A stretch of DNA of 64,000 nt from CAKZQX01 sp034437035 (GTDB lineage Bacteria > Chloroflexota > Chloroflexia > Chloroflexales > Chloroflexaceae), in NCBI GenBank assembly GCA_034437035.1, contig DAOTUI010000090.1, positions 8,582 to 72,581 on the forward strand, written 5' to 3'. The notes below the pieces were generated by a model that saw only the letters and a list, made by a program, of their open reading frames with translations, had not been told where the DNA came from and did not search any database. Below, one piece after another: positions 1 through 9,345 of this stretch (positions are counted from its first letter, which is position 1; every line of letters begins with the position of its first letter). The translations under genes were made by a program, and so were the position numbers.

Positions 1-1530
1 AATCACCGTCGCGCCGGTGGTCGTGCCCCGGGTTAGCGCCCGAGTCTGGTTGCCCACAGCATCCATATCTTCCATCACATTGCGCGCATTTTTGTCCACC
101 CCGGCGATGCCACCGATGCGCCGGGCATTGTTCGCAATCGCGCCGAAGCTGTGCAGCGCCAGCATATTACCCATCAGTGTCAGCAAGCCCAGGCCGGTGA
201 GCGCAATGCCATAAAAGATGTACGCAACGGTGACGGCCGCAAGTTCGGCGTAGATAAAGACCGAGGCCAGGATCGCCGCCGCGATAACCAGAACCGCCCA
301 CAATCCCGACTCCATCCCCTGTGCCATCCCCGCCAGAATATTTGTCGCCGGTCCCGTCCGTGAGAGGCGCGCTACTTCGCGGACGCGGTCATAGGTGGTT
401 GCGGTAAAGTACTGGGTCACCCGGTTCAGGCCGAGCGCCAGCAGCACGCCGACACTGGTCGCCAGAAAGGGCCGCCAGTCGATCACATCGGTATCCGGGT
501 CGGCCAGGAAGAAATAGCTCACAGCCGCAACCCCGGCCACCGTCAGAACGGCAGTGGCATAGAAGCCCTGGTTGAGCGCGGCCATTGCGTTGCGCCGCCG
601 CTCGTCGGTTCGCACAAACAGACTGCCCAGGAGCGCCGCAATAACGCCAACCCCCCGCACCATCAGCGGGAAGAGCAGGAAACTCATGACAAAGGGCTGT
701 TCGGCATCGGCGATCGGGCCAAGTGCCAGCCCCAGGATGAGTGCGGCAACAAAGGTTAGCTCCAGGCTCTCGAAAACATCGGCGGAAATCCCGGCACAGT
801 CGTTTGCATTTTCACCGACGGTACCAGCGATAATTGCCGCGTTGTTCGGGTCGTTATCTGCAAGGCCAAATTCTACCTTCTCAACCATGTCGAATCCCAG
901 GTCCGCAGCCTGGGCATAGATGCCGCCACCAACTCGCTGAAAAAGTGTGACCAGCATAGCTCCCGCGCCAAAGCTCAACAGTTCATCCATAGCTGTGATG
1001 CCGAGCAGCATAAAAATCGCCGCGCTGCCGAGCAGTCCCATCCCCACCGTGAGCATACTGCCCACACTCCCCGCGCCATAGGCAATCCGCAGCGCGGGAC
1101 TATAGCCCTTGCGCGCGGCGGCCGCCATCCGTACATTTCCCTCGACGGCGGCTTTCATGCCGACCGAGCCGGCAATATAGGCCAGGAGTGCGCCGAGCAC
1201 CAACCCACCTGCGCGCCCACCGGCTACCCAGATCTGCGCCTGGTCTGCACCAAACCGCTCGATCACATCCGGTGCGGGAGGGATAACCAGCACACTGGCG
1301 GCGGCCCCGGCGGCCAGCACAATCACCAGCGTGCGCAACGGTCGTACCTGCTGTCCCAGGTAGGCGGCCGCACCCGCCTGCATCGATCCCCAGACCTCCT
1401 GCATCCGCTGACTCCCCTTGTCCTGTGCCAGCACCCGGCTGCGCACAAAAAAGGCGTAGGCAACGGCGAGAATAGCTGCGCCGAGGATCGCCCGCATAAT
1501 GTTTGTTTCCAGACTGTTAAAATCTTGCAT
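1..1530 (-). CDS. Degenerate membrane pyrophosphatase paralogue (HppA-like), 3' end outside window
   Basis: The frame is open from an ATG at 1530 (preceded by AGGATGAG) to the window edge, 510 codons, so the C-terminus is missing. It is clearly homologous to the hppA product encoded just upstream (shared GGGIY, DAVGN and ATNI.AG segments, same membrane-segment pattern). The pyrophosphate-binding motifs are altered. TKAADVGAD of the family reads AQAADLGFD here. DNVGDNVGD reads GTVGENAND. YGPIADNAGG reads FGAIANNARR. The lysine of GNTTAAIGKG becomes arginine in GNQTRALTRG. Several Mg-PPi ligands are therefore lost, so PPi hydrolysis in the canonical way is doubtful. It may be a regulatory, structural or repurposed partner of HppA. 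Family assignment is sure; loss of activity is inference. Confidence 0.88.
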   Translation of the reverse strand, partial: MQDFNSLETNIMRAILGAAILAVAYAFFVRSRVLAQDKGSQRMQEVWGSMQAGAAAYLGQQVRPLRTLVIVLAAGAAASVLVIPPAPDVIERFGADQAQIWVAGGRAGGLVLGALLAYIAGSVGMKAAVEGNVRMAAAARKGYSPALRIAYGAGSVGSMLTVGMGLLGSAAIFMLLGITAMDELLSFGAGAMLVTLFQRVGGGIYAQAADLGFDMVEKVEFGLADNDPNNAAIIAGTVGENANDCAGISADVFESLELTFVAALILGLALGPIADAEQPFVMSFLLFPLMVRGVGVIAALLGSLFVRTDERRRNAMAALNQGFYATAVLTVAGVAAVSYFFLADPDTDVIDWRPFLATSVGVLLALGLNRVTQYFTATTYDRVREVARLSRTGPATNILAGMAQGMESGLWAVLVIAAAILASVFIYAELAAVTVAYIFYGIALTGLGLLTLMGNMLALHSFGAIANNARRIGGIAGVDKNARNVMEDMDAVGNQTRALTRGTTTGATVI

Positions 1531-1771
1531 AGACTCATCCTATGGTACTCTGGCGTTATGCCTCTTCAACGCCGGCCGGCAACCAGTTTCAGTAACACCA
1601 CTTCCGTGCTATCGTCTGTTCCGGCCTGGTGATAGACCAGAAGGCTATCTACAATATTTTGGTAAAAATTCTCGATTTTGAGCAGTGCTATCTTACCAGG
1701 ACTCAGGGATGATACCAAATTTCGGCGCTACGGCCGGTGCGCTGTGCGGTCAGCCCGGTGAACGCAAACGA

Positions 1772-1790
1772 GAGGGGCAAAGCCCCCCTC
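1772..1790 (-). terminator. Probable terminator downstream of hppA
   Basis: GAGGGGC, three A, then GCCCCcCTC forms a short G+C-rich hairpin about 50 bp after the hppA stop codon. Read on the minus strand it is followed by a mixed rather than pure T tract. It would separate hppA from the degenerate paralogue, which has its own ribosome binding site at about 1535-1542. Confidence 0.5.
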
Positions 1791-1838
1791 ATCTGCTGCG
1801 TCTTCAGGTTGTTGTAAACGATACTGCCGGCTTGATGG

Positions 1839-3947
1839 TTACCCCAGACCCCACACTGTTGCCAGCAGCGGCGCAATCACCAGGCTGACCACGCTCATCA
1901 GCTTGATCAGAATGTTCAGCGAGGGCCCCGCCGTATCCTTGAAGGGGTCGCCCACGGTATCGCCAACGACGGTCGCCTTATGCACCTCGCTGCCCTTGCC
2001 GCCCAGCGCGCCACTCTCGACATACTTCTTGGCGTTGTCCCAGGCGCCACCGGCATTTGACATAAAGAGCGCCATCAGCACACCCGTGACGGTGACACCG
2101 GCAAGCAACCCGCCCAGCGCCTCCGGGCCAAAGATAAAGCCGACCACGACTGGCGTGAAGACCGCGAGCAGGCCGGGGGCAACCATCTCCCGAATGGCCG
2201 CTCCGGTAGCAATACTCACACACTTCGCATGCTCGGCTGTTGCATTACCTTCCAGCAGACCGGGGATCTCGCGGAACTGACGCCGCACCTCGTCAATCAT
2301 CTTCCCGGCGGCGCGACCAACCGCCTTCATCGCAAAGGCCGAGAAGAGGAACGGCAGCATCCCGCCGACAAACGCGCCGGCCATCACCAGCGGGTCCATT
2401 ACATTGATCTCGGTCAGTCCGACCACCCGGCTGTAGGCAGCAAACAGCGCCAGCGCCGTTAGTGCAGCAGAACCGATGGCAAAACCCTTACCAATCGCTG
2501 CCGTGGTGTTGCCGACGGCGTCGAGCTTATCCGTGCGGGCGCGGATGTCCGGCCCCAGTTCCGACATCTCGGCGATACCACCGGCATTGTCGGCAATCGG
2601 GCCATAGGCATCGACGGCCAGTTGGATGCCGGTGGTGGAGAGCATGCCCAGGGCGGCCAGCGCGATTCCGTAGAGCCCGGCCTGGCTGTAAGCGATAATG
2701 ATCGCTGCTGCCAGCACCAGAATCGGGAAGGCCGTGGAGAGCATACCGGTGCCCAGACCCGCGATAATATTGGTCGCCACACCTGTCTGTGACTCGGCGG
2801 CAATGGCGCGGGCCGGCCCGCGACTCTCAGAGGTGTAATACTCCGTAATCAGACCAATGGCAATCCCGGCAACCAACCCGACAATCGTCGCCAGGAAAAT
2901 GCTAAACCAGGTGTAGAGGCCCGGGCTACCGGGGTAGGGTTCAAACTGGCCTGCGCTGCCAAGCATAAACCAGATGATAAAGAAGGAGACAACCACCATC
3001 AACCCGCCTGCACCAAACGTGCCGATATTCAGCGCGCGCTGTGGATCACCGCCCTCGGGTGTGCGTACAAATAGGGTTCCAATCACCGAAACCAGAATCC
3101 CCGCACCGGCCAGCAGCAGCGGCAGAATAACTGCGTTATAACTGCCAATACCCTCGGCCCAGGTCAATCCGATAACCATCGCGCCGATAATTGAGCCGAC
3201 ATACGACTCGAACAGGTCTGCTCCCATGCCGGCCACGTCACCCACGTTATCGCCGACATTGTCGGCAATCACCGCCGGGTTGCGCGGATCGTCTTCGGGT
3301 ATACCGGCCTCAACCTTACCCACCAGGTCCGCCCCGACATCGGCGGCTTTGGTGTAGATCCCCCCGCCAACACGCGCAAAGAGGGCAATCGAACTGGCTC
3401 CCAAAGAGAACCCCGTCAGAATTGCCAGAACATTGCTGAAGGAGTCCAACCCCACGGTAGTAAGATCGAGCAGGTTGATATTAAAAATGGTGAGATAGAG
3501 CAGGAACAGGCCCGAGAGCCCCAGGATGCCCAGGCCAACCACTGCCATCCCCATCACCGAGCCGCCGAAAAACGCCACGTTCAGCGCCTGGGTCAGACTG
3601 CTGCGGGCGGCATTTGCGGTGCGCACATTTGCCAGGGTTGCCACGCGCATACCAAAGAAGCCCGCCAGTCCCGAACAGATGGCCCCGACAATAAACGAAA
3701 ATGCCACCAACCATTGACCCGCCGCCACATTTGCAATACCCAGCAGGAGCGCAACGACGAGGACAAAGATCGCCAGCACGCGATACTCGCGCGACAGAAA
3801 CGCCATCGCGCCTTCACGAATAAACCCGGCGATTTCACCCATGCGTTCTGTGCCGACTTCTTGTTTGGCAATCCAGTTTGAGCGGAACCAGGCATAAACC
3901 AGTGCCAGAACGCCAAAGAGGGGGATGATCCACAGCAACACACTCAT
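1839..3947 (-). CDS. hppA: K+-dependent membrane-bound ion-translocating pyrophosphatase
   Basis: The 702-residue polytopic protein hydrolyses PPi and pumps H+ or Na+ across the cytoplasmic membrane. The start at 3947 (MSVLLWII) is chosen because GAGGAGG lies 8 nt upstream; a longer frame to 3986 would cover that site. All catalytic motifs are intact: GGGIYTKAADVGADLVGK at about residues 194-211, DNVGDNVGD about 20 residues later, YGPIADNAGGIAEM, DAVGNTTAAIGKG, NAGGAWDNAKK and VGDTVGDPFKDTAGP. Alanine in GNTTAA and glycine in IGKG match the K+-dependent subfamily. Whether H+ or Na+ is pumped cannot be decided from these motifs alone. A damaged paralogue follows in the same direction. Confidence 0.97.
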   Translation of the reverse strand: MSVLLWIIPLFGVLALVYAWFRSNWIAKQEVGTERMGEIAGFIREGAMAFLSREYRVLAIFVLVVALLLGIANVAAGQWLVAFSFIVGAICSGLAGFFGMRVATLANVRTANAARSSLTQALNVAFFGGSVMGMAVVGLGILGLSGLFLLYLTIFNINLLDLTTVGLDSFSNVLAILTGFSLGASSIALFARVGGGIYTKAADVGADLVGKVEAGIPEDDPRNPAVIADNVGDNVGDVAGMGADLFESYVGSIIGAMVIGLTWAEGIGSYNAVILPLLLAGAGILVSVIGTLFVRTPEGGDPQRALNIGTFGAGGLMVVVSFFIIWFMLGSAGQFEPYPGSPGLYTWFSIFLATIVGLVAGIAIGLITEYYTSESRGPARAIAAESQTGVATNIIAGLGTGMLSTAFPILVLAAAIIIAYSQAGLYGIALAALGMLSTTGIQLAVDAYGPIADNAGGIAEMSELGPDIRARTDKLDAVGNTTAAIGKGFAIGSAALTALALFAAYSRVVGLTEINVMDPLVMAGAFVGGMLPFLFSAFAMKAVGRAAGKMIDEVRRQFREIPGLLEGNATAEHAKCVSIATGAAIREMVAPGLLAVFTPVVVGFIFGPEALGGLLAGVTVTGVLMALFMSNAGGAWDNAKKYVESGALGGKGSEVHKATVVGDTVGDPFKDTAGPSLNILIKLMSVVSLVIAPLLATVWGLG

Positions 3948-4327
3948 GTTTTGAAACCTCCTCATCCTTCCCACGAAGGGAAACAACCATGCGCTTGCAC
4001 GGAGGACAATGCACCATTGTCCCGATCACGCGATACCTGTCAAGTCAAGAAAGGGGGCAGAGGACCGGCGCAACCGCCGGTAGTTGCCGGAGCCCTTACC
4101 TGAGTCCCGCCCGCGCCATGCCCGGGTTCGCCTGGGGAAAAAAGCACACCGGTCCGGCCTGCCGCGTATGCAGCCGCAATCAGCACAGACTGAAGCCGCC
4201 AGTACCCCGAAACCGGCGTATAGCCGTCACATCAGTGTGACTCTGCCGGTACGTGACCGGTGTACCTTGATAGCTGCCGGGGACACAATTGCGTGATATA
4301 GTACGGTTACTGGTGCGATTGTTGCAA

Positions 4328-4336
4328 ATTATAGCA
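4328..4336 (-). promoter_or_regulatory. Extended -10 promoter (TGCTATAAT) for hppA
   Basis: On the minus strand the sequence reads TGCTATAAT, a perfect extended -10 element, about 380 bp upstream of the hppA start. No good -35 hexamer lies 17 bp away, which is tolerated by extended -10 promoters. The hppA/accD divergent intergenic region (3948-4677) holds no gene that I can support; a second TATAAT on the plus strand is at 4458-4463. Confidence 0.5.
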
Positions 4337-4603
4337 TAGAATGGCACAGGCGTGTGCAGCCGAGATGGAGCGTGCATCGGGCATTATGACAGGATGAAAG
4401 CGCGCTTGCCGCCGCGTGTTTGTTTATTTGACGTAACGATCAGGTGCGGTGATTTAGTATAATTTGCAATTATATGACATGTGCAGCATAATCGACCGGC
4501 AGTGGCGTATGCCGGACGTGGGCTATTCCCTATCGTTATGCTGATCCGGCGAAAAGTAACCTGGCCCATTCTGTTGCCAAATATCAAGGCCGGTTCATTC
4601 TTA

Positions 4604-4612
4604 TGCTATAAT
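4604..4612 (+). promoter_or_regulatory. Extended -10 promoter (TGCTATAAT) for accD-accA
   Basis: TGCTATAAT lies 66 bp before the proposed accD start. No convincing -35 is present at the normal spacing. The same 9-mer is found before several other genes in the window. Confidence 0.55.
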
Positions 4613-4677
4613 GCAACGCATACCAGTACCAGCCGCAGTCTTAACGCGTGTCATACGAGAGAGGATTTGCCGAGGTT

Positions 4678-5544
4678 ATGAGAGAGTTATTTCGCCGCAC
4701 GGGAAGTCGCTTTACTTCCGACCAGAACCGGCGTGATGCACAGATCCCCGATGATATATGGGTAAAATGTCCATCGTGCGGGGAGATTATTTATCAGAAG
4801 CAACTGAACGAAAATTTGAAAGTCTGTCCAAAATGTGGCTTTCACATGCGTTTGACCGGCCATGAATGGCTGGGGCTGCTTGATGTCGGCTCGTTTGAAG
4901 AGCAGGATAATCATCTCTGGCCTGAAGACCCGCTACGCTTTGTCTCGGCGCAGGGTGGGTATGCCGAAAAGCTCAAGGAAGCCCAGCAGCGTACCGGCCT
5001 GATTGATGCCGTGATCAGTGGCCTGGGGACAATCAACGGGTTGCCATTGTCGGTGGCTGTATGTGATTTCACCTTTATGGGTGCTTCAATGGGGAGCGTC
5101 TATGGCGAGAAGGTGTTACGCGCTGCCGAGCGGGCGGCCGAGTTGCATGTGCCCCTGCTGACGATTAACCGCAGCGGTGGCGCGCGCATGCAGGAAGGCG
5201 TTATCTCGCTGATGCAGATGGCGAAGATCAGTATGGCGCTGACCCGCCTGACTGCCGTGCGTCAGCCGCATATCTCCATCCTGGTTGATCCCTGCTATGG
5301 TGGTGTGACTGCCTCGTATGCCTCGGTCGCCGATATTATTATTGCCGAGCCGGGAGCCAATATCGGCTTTGCCGGGAAGCGCGTGATCGAGCAGACGATT
5401 CGGCAGAAGCTGCCGGCAGATTTCCAGACCGCCGAGTTTGTCCTGAATAATGGCATGGTCGATATGGTTGTGTCGCGTACTGAACTGCGTCCGCTGCTGG
5501 GGCGGTTGCTGCGGCTCTACCAGGGGACCAAAAAGTCGATCTAG
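4678..5544 (+). CDS. accD: Acetyl-CoA carboxylase carboxyltransferase subunit beta
   Basis: This 288-residue protein is the zinc-ribbon half of the carboxyltransferase, which moves CO2 from carboxybiotin to acetyl-CoA to give malonyl-CoA for fatty acid synthesis (and for the 3-hydroxypropionate cycle where present). Near the N-terminus CPSCGEIIYQ and CPKCGFHM supply the four zinc cysteines. The crotonase-like core follows, with NRSGGARMQEG and PCYGGVTASYA, the oxyanion-hole glycine segments. I prefer the ATG at 4678 (MRELFRR), which matches usual AccD N-termini, over the in-frame GTG at 4648. accA follows about 100 bp downstream, as expected for the AccA2-AccD2 heterotetramer. Confidence 0.96.
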   Translation: MRELFRRTGSRFTSDQNRRDAQIPDDIWVKCPSCGEIIYQKQLNENLKVCPKCGFHMRLTGHEWLGLLDVGSFEEQDNHLWPEDPLRFVSAQGGYAEKLKEAQQRTGLIDAVISGLGTINGLPLSVAVCDFTFMGASMGSVYGEKVLRAAERAAELHVPLLTINRSGGARMQEGVISLMQMAKISMALTRLTAVRQPHISILVDPCYGGVTASYASVADIIIAEPGANIGFAGKRVIEQTIRQKLPADFQTAEFVLNNGMVDMVVSRTELRPLLGRLLRLYQGTKKSI

Positions 5545-5648
5545 ATGGGGCCAGTCTGGTTCAGGCATTGACTCAATAGTACGTGGTGTCAGTTGTCGGC
5601 ACGGCAATGTAGTAAGTGCCGTTAAGCGAAATGGTAACTGAGCTAGTT

Positions 5649-6533
5649 ATGAATATGACAAAAGCTTCAATCAGCGAAAATATATCCCCCTGGGATCGTG
5701 TTCAGATCGCTCGGAACCCACAGCGTCCCCGCACCCTCGATTATATTCAGGGATTGTGTGAGGATTTTGTGGAACTGCATGGCGACCGGCGTTTTGGTGA
5801 TGACGCGGCTATTGTCGGTGGTGTTGCCATCTTCGAGGAGCAGACGGTTGTGATCATTGGGCACCAGAAGGGCCGTGACACCCGCGAGAATGTGCGCCGC
5901 CACTTTGGGATGCCGCATCCCGAAGGGTATCGCAAGGCGTTGCGCCTCTTCAACCATGCCGAGAAGTTTGGCTTTCCGGTTTTCTGCTTTATCGATACAC
6001 CGGGGGCCAATCCCAACAGGGAATCCGAAGAGCGGGGCCAGGCCAATGCGATTGCCGAGAATATTCTCACGATGGCCGGGTTGAAGACACCGATTATCGC
6101 CTGTGTGATCGGCGAAGGCGGTAGCGGTGGTGCGCTGGCAATTGGTGTTGCCGACCGCCTCTTGATGCTGGAAAACTCGGTCTACTCCGTGGCCTCACCC
6201 GAGGCCAGTGCCTCCATCCTTTGGCGTGACTCAGCCCGCGCGCCCGATGCCGCCGGCGCCATGCGCATTACCGCCCTCGATCTGCATGATCTCGGTATTG
6301 CCGACGAAGTGATCCCGGAGCCGGGAACCGGCGCACACACCGCCCGGAATGTCACTGTGAGCACCGTGCGGGAGCGGTTGCGCGCCAATCTGGCTGAACT
6401 TCAGGCGCTGGATACGGCAGCCCTCCTCGAACAGCGGTATGCAAAATATCGCTCAATCGGGCGCTATCACGAGCAGACGCAGCATATCTTTGAGGATCTG
6501 CTCAAGGAAGCCACTGGGATGCAGCAAAGTTAG
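5649..6533 (+). CDS. accA: Acetyl-CoA carboxylase carboxyltransferase subunit alpha
   Basis: AccA partners AccD in the carboxyltransferase. The frame could begin at a GTG at 5616. The ATG at 5649 (MNMTKAS) or 5655 is more plausible because conserved sequence starts at SPWDRVQIARNPQRP; no strong Shine-Dalgarno decides between them. Diagnostic segments are LHGDRRFGDD, GHQKGRDT, RNFGMPHPEGYRKA-type sequence, DTPGANP and EGGSGGALAIGVADR. At about 290 residues it is slightly shorter than Proteobacterial AccA (about 319). It is co-oriented with accD and most likely co-transcribed. Confidence 0.95.
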   Translation: MNMTKASISENISPWDRVQIARNPQRPRTLDYIQGLCEDFVELHGDRRFGDDAAIVGGVAIFEEQTVVIIGHQKGRDTRENVRRHFGMPHPEGYRKALRLFNHAEKFGFPVFCFIDTPGANPNRESEERGQANAIAENILTMAGLKTPIIACVIGEGGSGGALAIGVADRLLMLENSVYSVASPEASASILWRDSARAPDAAGAMRITALDLHDLGIADEVIPEPGTGAHTARNVTVSTVRERLRANLAELQALDTAALLEQRYAKYRSIGRYHEQTQHIFEDLLKEATGMQQS

Positions 6534-6568
6534 ATCTGAATCTCATACCATAAGATTGTCGGGGATTA

Positions 6569-6596
6569 TTCCACTAGTACTCCTGTACTAGTGGAA
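6569..6596. promoter_or_regulatory. 12-bp perfect inverted repeat upstream of the prkA promoter
   Basis: TTCCACTAGTAC, loop TCCT, GTACTAGTGGAA forms a perfect 12-bp dyad. It lies 36 bp after the accA stop and only 3 bp before the -35 element at 6600. It lacks a T tract, so it is a poor intrinsic terminator. Its position fits an operator or activator-binding site; a dual role is possible. Confidence 0.5.
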
Positions 6597-6599
6597 CCC

Positions 6600-6628
6600 T
6601 TGACGCTCCCTCTAAACATTGCTATAAT
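6600..6628 (+). promoter_or_regulatory. Sigma70-type promoter for the prkA module
   Basis: TTGACG at 6600-6605, a 17-bp spacer and TATAAT at 6623-6628 (extended, TGCTATAAT) make a near-consensus promoter. Transcription from it would give a leader of about 310 nt before prkA. That leader (6635-6944) contains small dyads but no riboswitch that I recognise. Confidence 0.75.
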
Positions 6629-6944
6629 AACCTCAACCTGGTATTGACAGGCCTCCCTCATGATAACTCCTTGTGGTCCCAAGCTGTATACCTGATACGG
6701 TTTGTGAGCGGGTATTGAGGCCGCCCACGATCTAGATATTTATAGCATAACGTCGGCGCTCATAAACCAGGCATATTAAGGATACGACTAATTTATCTGT
6801 ACCTTAGCAAGTTGCTATGTTGCGACATCGCCATTCCGCATTTGGGCGTGCGGTGGGCGTAGTGGCTCCATGCCACTGGCAGGCCGGCCCTGGGGCCGTC
6901 TGCTTCGGTACTCTTGATAGTGCCCTCAGCAGGAGGATAAGCGG

Positions 6945-9041
6945 ATGACGACGACTGTTAATGGGACGACTCTCAGTGGAACGTCGCTCTTGCAGTTCGC
7001 CAGTGAACTGCAGGATCAGAAGCATTTCCAGCAATTAAACTGGACGGGAACCTTCGAAGCGTATCTGGATATTGTTGCGCAGAATACGAAGATCTCCCGG
7101 AATGCGTTCCAGCGCATTTACGACATGATTACGTCCTATGGAACTGAGGAGTTCATCGATGCCAAGAAGCGTTTGGTCCGTTACAAATTCTTCTTCGATG
7201 AGTCTTTCGGTGGGGATGATGCGATTTTTGGTCTCGAAGTTCCTTTGATGCGCCTGGTCAACTTTTTTAAGAGCGCAGCGCAGGGCTATGGGACTGAGAA
7301 GCGTGTGCTGTTGCTGCATGGCCCGGTCGGTAGCTCAAAGAGTACGATCGTGCGCCGGATGAAGAAAGGTCTGGAGCACTACACGCGCACGGATGATGGT
7401 GCGCTCTATACCTACGACTGGTATCTGGGGGATATCGCCGATGTTGAGGCGGGCCGGGTAAAGGATAATGACTGGGAGCCCTGCCCGATGAATGAGGATC
7501 CCCTCCATCTGATTCCTATTGATATGCGTGGCCGGTTCCTCACACGCCTTAATGAAGGGCGTTCGCCCGAAGAACAGATTAACATCGTCGGCGACCTCTG
7601 CCCGGTCTGCCGTTACAACTTCCGCGAGTTGATGCGCCGCTATGATGGCGATTGGGCTCAGACGATCCGCCATATTCGGGTGCGTCGGCTGATCTTCTCG
7701 GAGCAGGATCGGGTTGGTATCGGAACTTTCCAACCCAAGGATGAGAAGAACCAGGATAGCACTGAGTTGACCGGCGATATTAACTATCGTAAGATTGCCG
7801 TCTACGGTAGTGATAGTGACCCGCGCGCATTTAATTTTGATGGCGAGTTCAATATTGCAAATCGGGGTGTCATCGAGTTTATTGAGATGCTTAAACTTGA
7901 TGTGGCATTTCTCTACGATCTGCTGGGTGCCTCCCAGGAGCATCGCATCAAGTCCAAAAAGTTCGCGCAAACCGACATTGACGAGGTAATTATTGGGCAC
8001 ACCAACGAGCCGGAATATCGCCGCCTGGAGAACAACGAGTTCATGGAGGCGCTGAAGGATCGTACAGTTCGTATCGATATTCCTTATGTTACCCGCCTGC
8101 GTGACGAGATTAAGATCTACGAGCGCGACTTCAACAAGAAGAAGGTGCGCGTCCATATTGCGCCGCACACGCTGGAGATGGCGGCAATGTGGGCGGTTCT
8201 GACCCGCCTCGAAGAGCCGAAGAAGGCCAACCTGACCCTGCTGCAGAAACTCAAGCTCTACAATGGGCGCTCCCTCCCCGGCTTCACCGACGACAATATC
8301 AAGGAACTGCGCAAAGAAGCCCAGCGCGAGGGCATGGAAGGTATCAGCCCGCGGTATATTCAGGATAAGATCAGTAACGCGCTCGTACGCTATCAGGAGG
8401 AAGGTTATATCAACCCCTTTATGGTAATGAACGAACTGGAGAACGGATTGAAGAACCATGCGCTGATTCATAATGAAGATGATCGTAAGCGCTATCGTGA
8501 CCTGCTCTCCGTCGTGCGTGATGAGTATACCGAGATTGTGAAGAACGAAGTGCAACGCGCAATTAGTGCTGATGAAGAAGCGATCACCCGCCTGTGTGGA
8601 AACTACATCGACAACGTCAAAGCCTACACTCAGCGCGAGAAGCTGCGCAACAAGTACACCGGTCAGTATGAAGAGCCCGATGAGCGACTGATGCGCAGTA
8701 TCGAAGAGAAGATTGATATCCCTGACTCGCGCAAGGATGATTTCCGGCGTGAGATCATGAACTATATCGGTGCGCTGGCAATCGAGGGCAAGACCTTCGA
8801 CTATCGCACCAATGAGCGGCTCCACAAGGCGCTTGAGTTGAAGCTGTTCGAGGATCAGAAGGATAGCATCAAGCTTACTTCGCTGGTTTCGCGCGTCATC
8901 GATAAGGATACGCAGGAGAAGATCGATGTGGTCAAGTCACGGTTGATGCGTGACTTTGGCTACAATGAGCAGAGCGCGACCGATGTGCTGAACTATGTGG
9001 CAAGCATCTTTGCCCGTGGTGATACGCGCTCGACCTATTAA
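6945..9041 (+). CDS. prkA: PrkA-family serine protein kinase (AAA+)
   Basis: This 698-residue protein is a PrkA/YeaG-type AAA+ protein with a C-terminal PrkA domain, reported to act as a serine/threonine kinase (and possibly protease) in stress and nutrient starvation. Walker A is GPVGSSKST at residues 126-134, the SK variant typical of this family. GHTNEPEYRR and DIPYVTRLRDEIKIYE are characteristic of PrkA. The ATG follows AGGAGG. yeaH and spoVR lie downstream in the same direction, the widely conserved PrkA-YeaH-SpoVR association. A hairpin after the stop (9081-9108) may set prkA mRNA apart from the rest. Confidence 0.95.
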   Translation: MTTTVNGTTLSGTSLLQFASELQDQKHFQQLNWTGTFEAYLDIVAQNTKISRNAFQRIYDMITSYGTEEFIDAKKRLVRYKFFFDESFGGDDAIFGLEVPLMRLVNFFKSAAQGYGTEKRVLLLHGPVGSSKSTIVRRMKKGLEHYTRTDDGALYTYDWYLGDIADVEAGRVKDNDWEPCPMNEDPLHLIPIDMRGRFLTRLNEGRSPEEQINIVGDLCPVCRYNFRELMRRYDGDWAQTIRHIRVRRLIFSEQDRVGIGTFQPKDEKNQDSTELTGDINYRKIAVYGSDSDPRAFNFDGEFNIANRGVIEFIEMLKLDVAFLYDLLGASQEHRIKSKKFAQTDIDEVIIGHTNEPEYRRLENNEFMEALKDRTVRIDIPYVTRLRDEIKIYERDFNKKKVRVHIAPHTLEMAAMWAVLTRLEEPKKANLTLLQKLKLYNGRSLPGFTDDNIKELRKEAQREGMEGISPRYIQDKISNALVRYQEEGYINPFMVMNELENGLKNHALIHNEDDRKRYRDLLSVVRDEYTEIVKNEVQRAISADEEAITRLCGNYIDNVKAYTQREKLRNKYTGQYEEPDERLMRSIEEKIDIPDSRKDDFRREIMNYIGALAIEGKTFDYRTNERLHKALELKLFEDQKDSIKLTSLVSRVIDKDTQEKIDVVKSRLMRDFGYNEQSATDVLNYVASIFARGDTRSTY

Positions 9042-9080
9042 CAGTTGAACATACCGGGTATAAGCAGTCGGTTGCAGGCA

Positions 9081-9108
9081 GCGTAGCGGTAATCTGATAC
9101 CGCTACGC
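9081..9108 (+). terminator. Hairpin terminator after prkA
   Basis: GCGTAGCGGTA, loop ATCTGA, TACCGCTACGC gives a perfect 11-bp stem 39 bp after the prkA stop. A weak A+T-rich tail follows. It could be a terminator or a differential-expression hairpin within the module. Downstream, 9109-9345 contains a TATAAT at 9135-9140 and further dyads but no gene. Confidence 0.55.
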
Positions 9109-9158
9109 ATTCCATAATTTCTATGACATATTTCTATAATACATTACTAAACGTATGT

Positions 9159-9178
9159 GGTATGATCATAATCATACC
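9159..9178. promoter_or_regulatory. 8-bp inverted repeat in the prkA-yeaH spacer
   Basis: GGTATGAT, CATA, ATCATACC forms a perfect dyad about 20 bp downstream of the TATAAT at 9135-9140, so it would overlap or follow a start site there. Two further small hairpins follow (CCGG...CCGG around 9206-9219, and GTGACC...GGTCAC just after). They suggest a structured leader for yeaH; no known riboswitch class is recognised. Confidence 0.35.
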
Positions 9179-9345
9179 GGGTTGCAGCAGATTTTGCATA
9201 GGTTTCCGGTTAAAGCCGGAAGGTGACCGCTGAATGTCGGTCACTCATGGAGTTGTGGTGGCCTGGAAATTGCGACTGCGTCTATGCTTCTGCTGTGCCG
9301 ATGGCATGGTAAGCATGGGCGCTATTTTTTTGGAGTAGATGGCAT

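Noticed and set aside
4648..4677. GTG start for accD at 4648
   Set aside because: The ATG at 4678 matches the usual AccD N-terminus; the extra ten residues are not family-like.
7335..8825. 496-codon open frame antisense to prkA
   Set aside because: It lies entirely opposite a strongly conserved gene and has no family resemblance. Long antisense frames are expected with this codon bias.
9181..9345. A riboswitch upstream of yeaH
   Set aside because: Small hairpins are present but no conserved core of a known class can be recognised.
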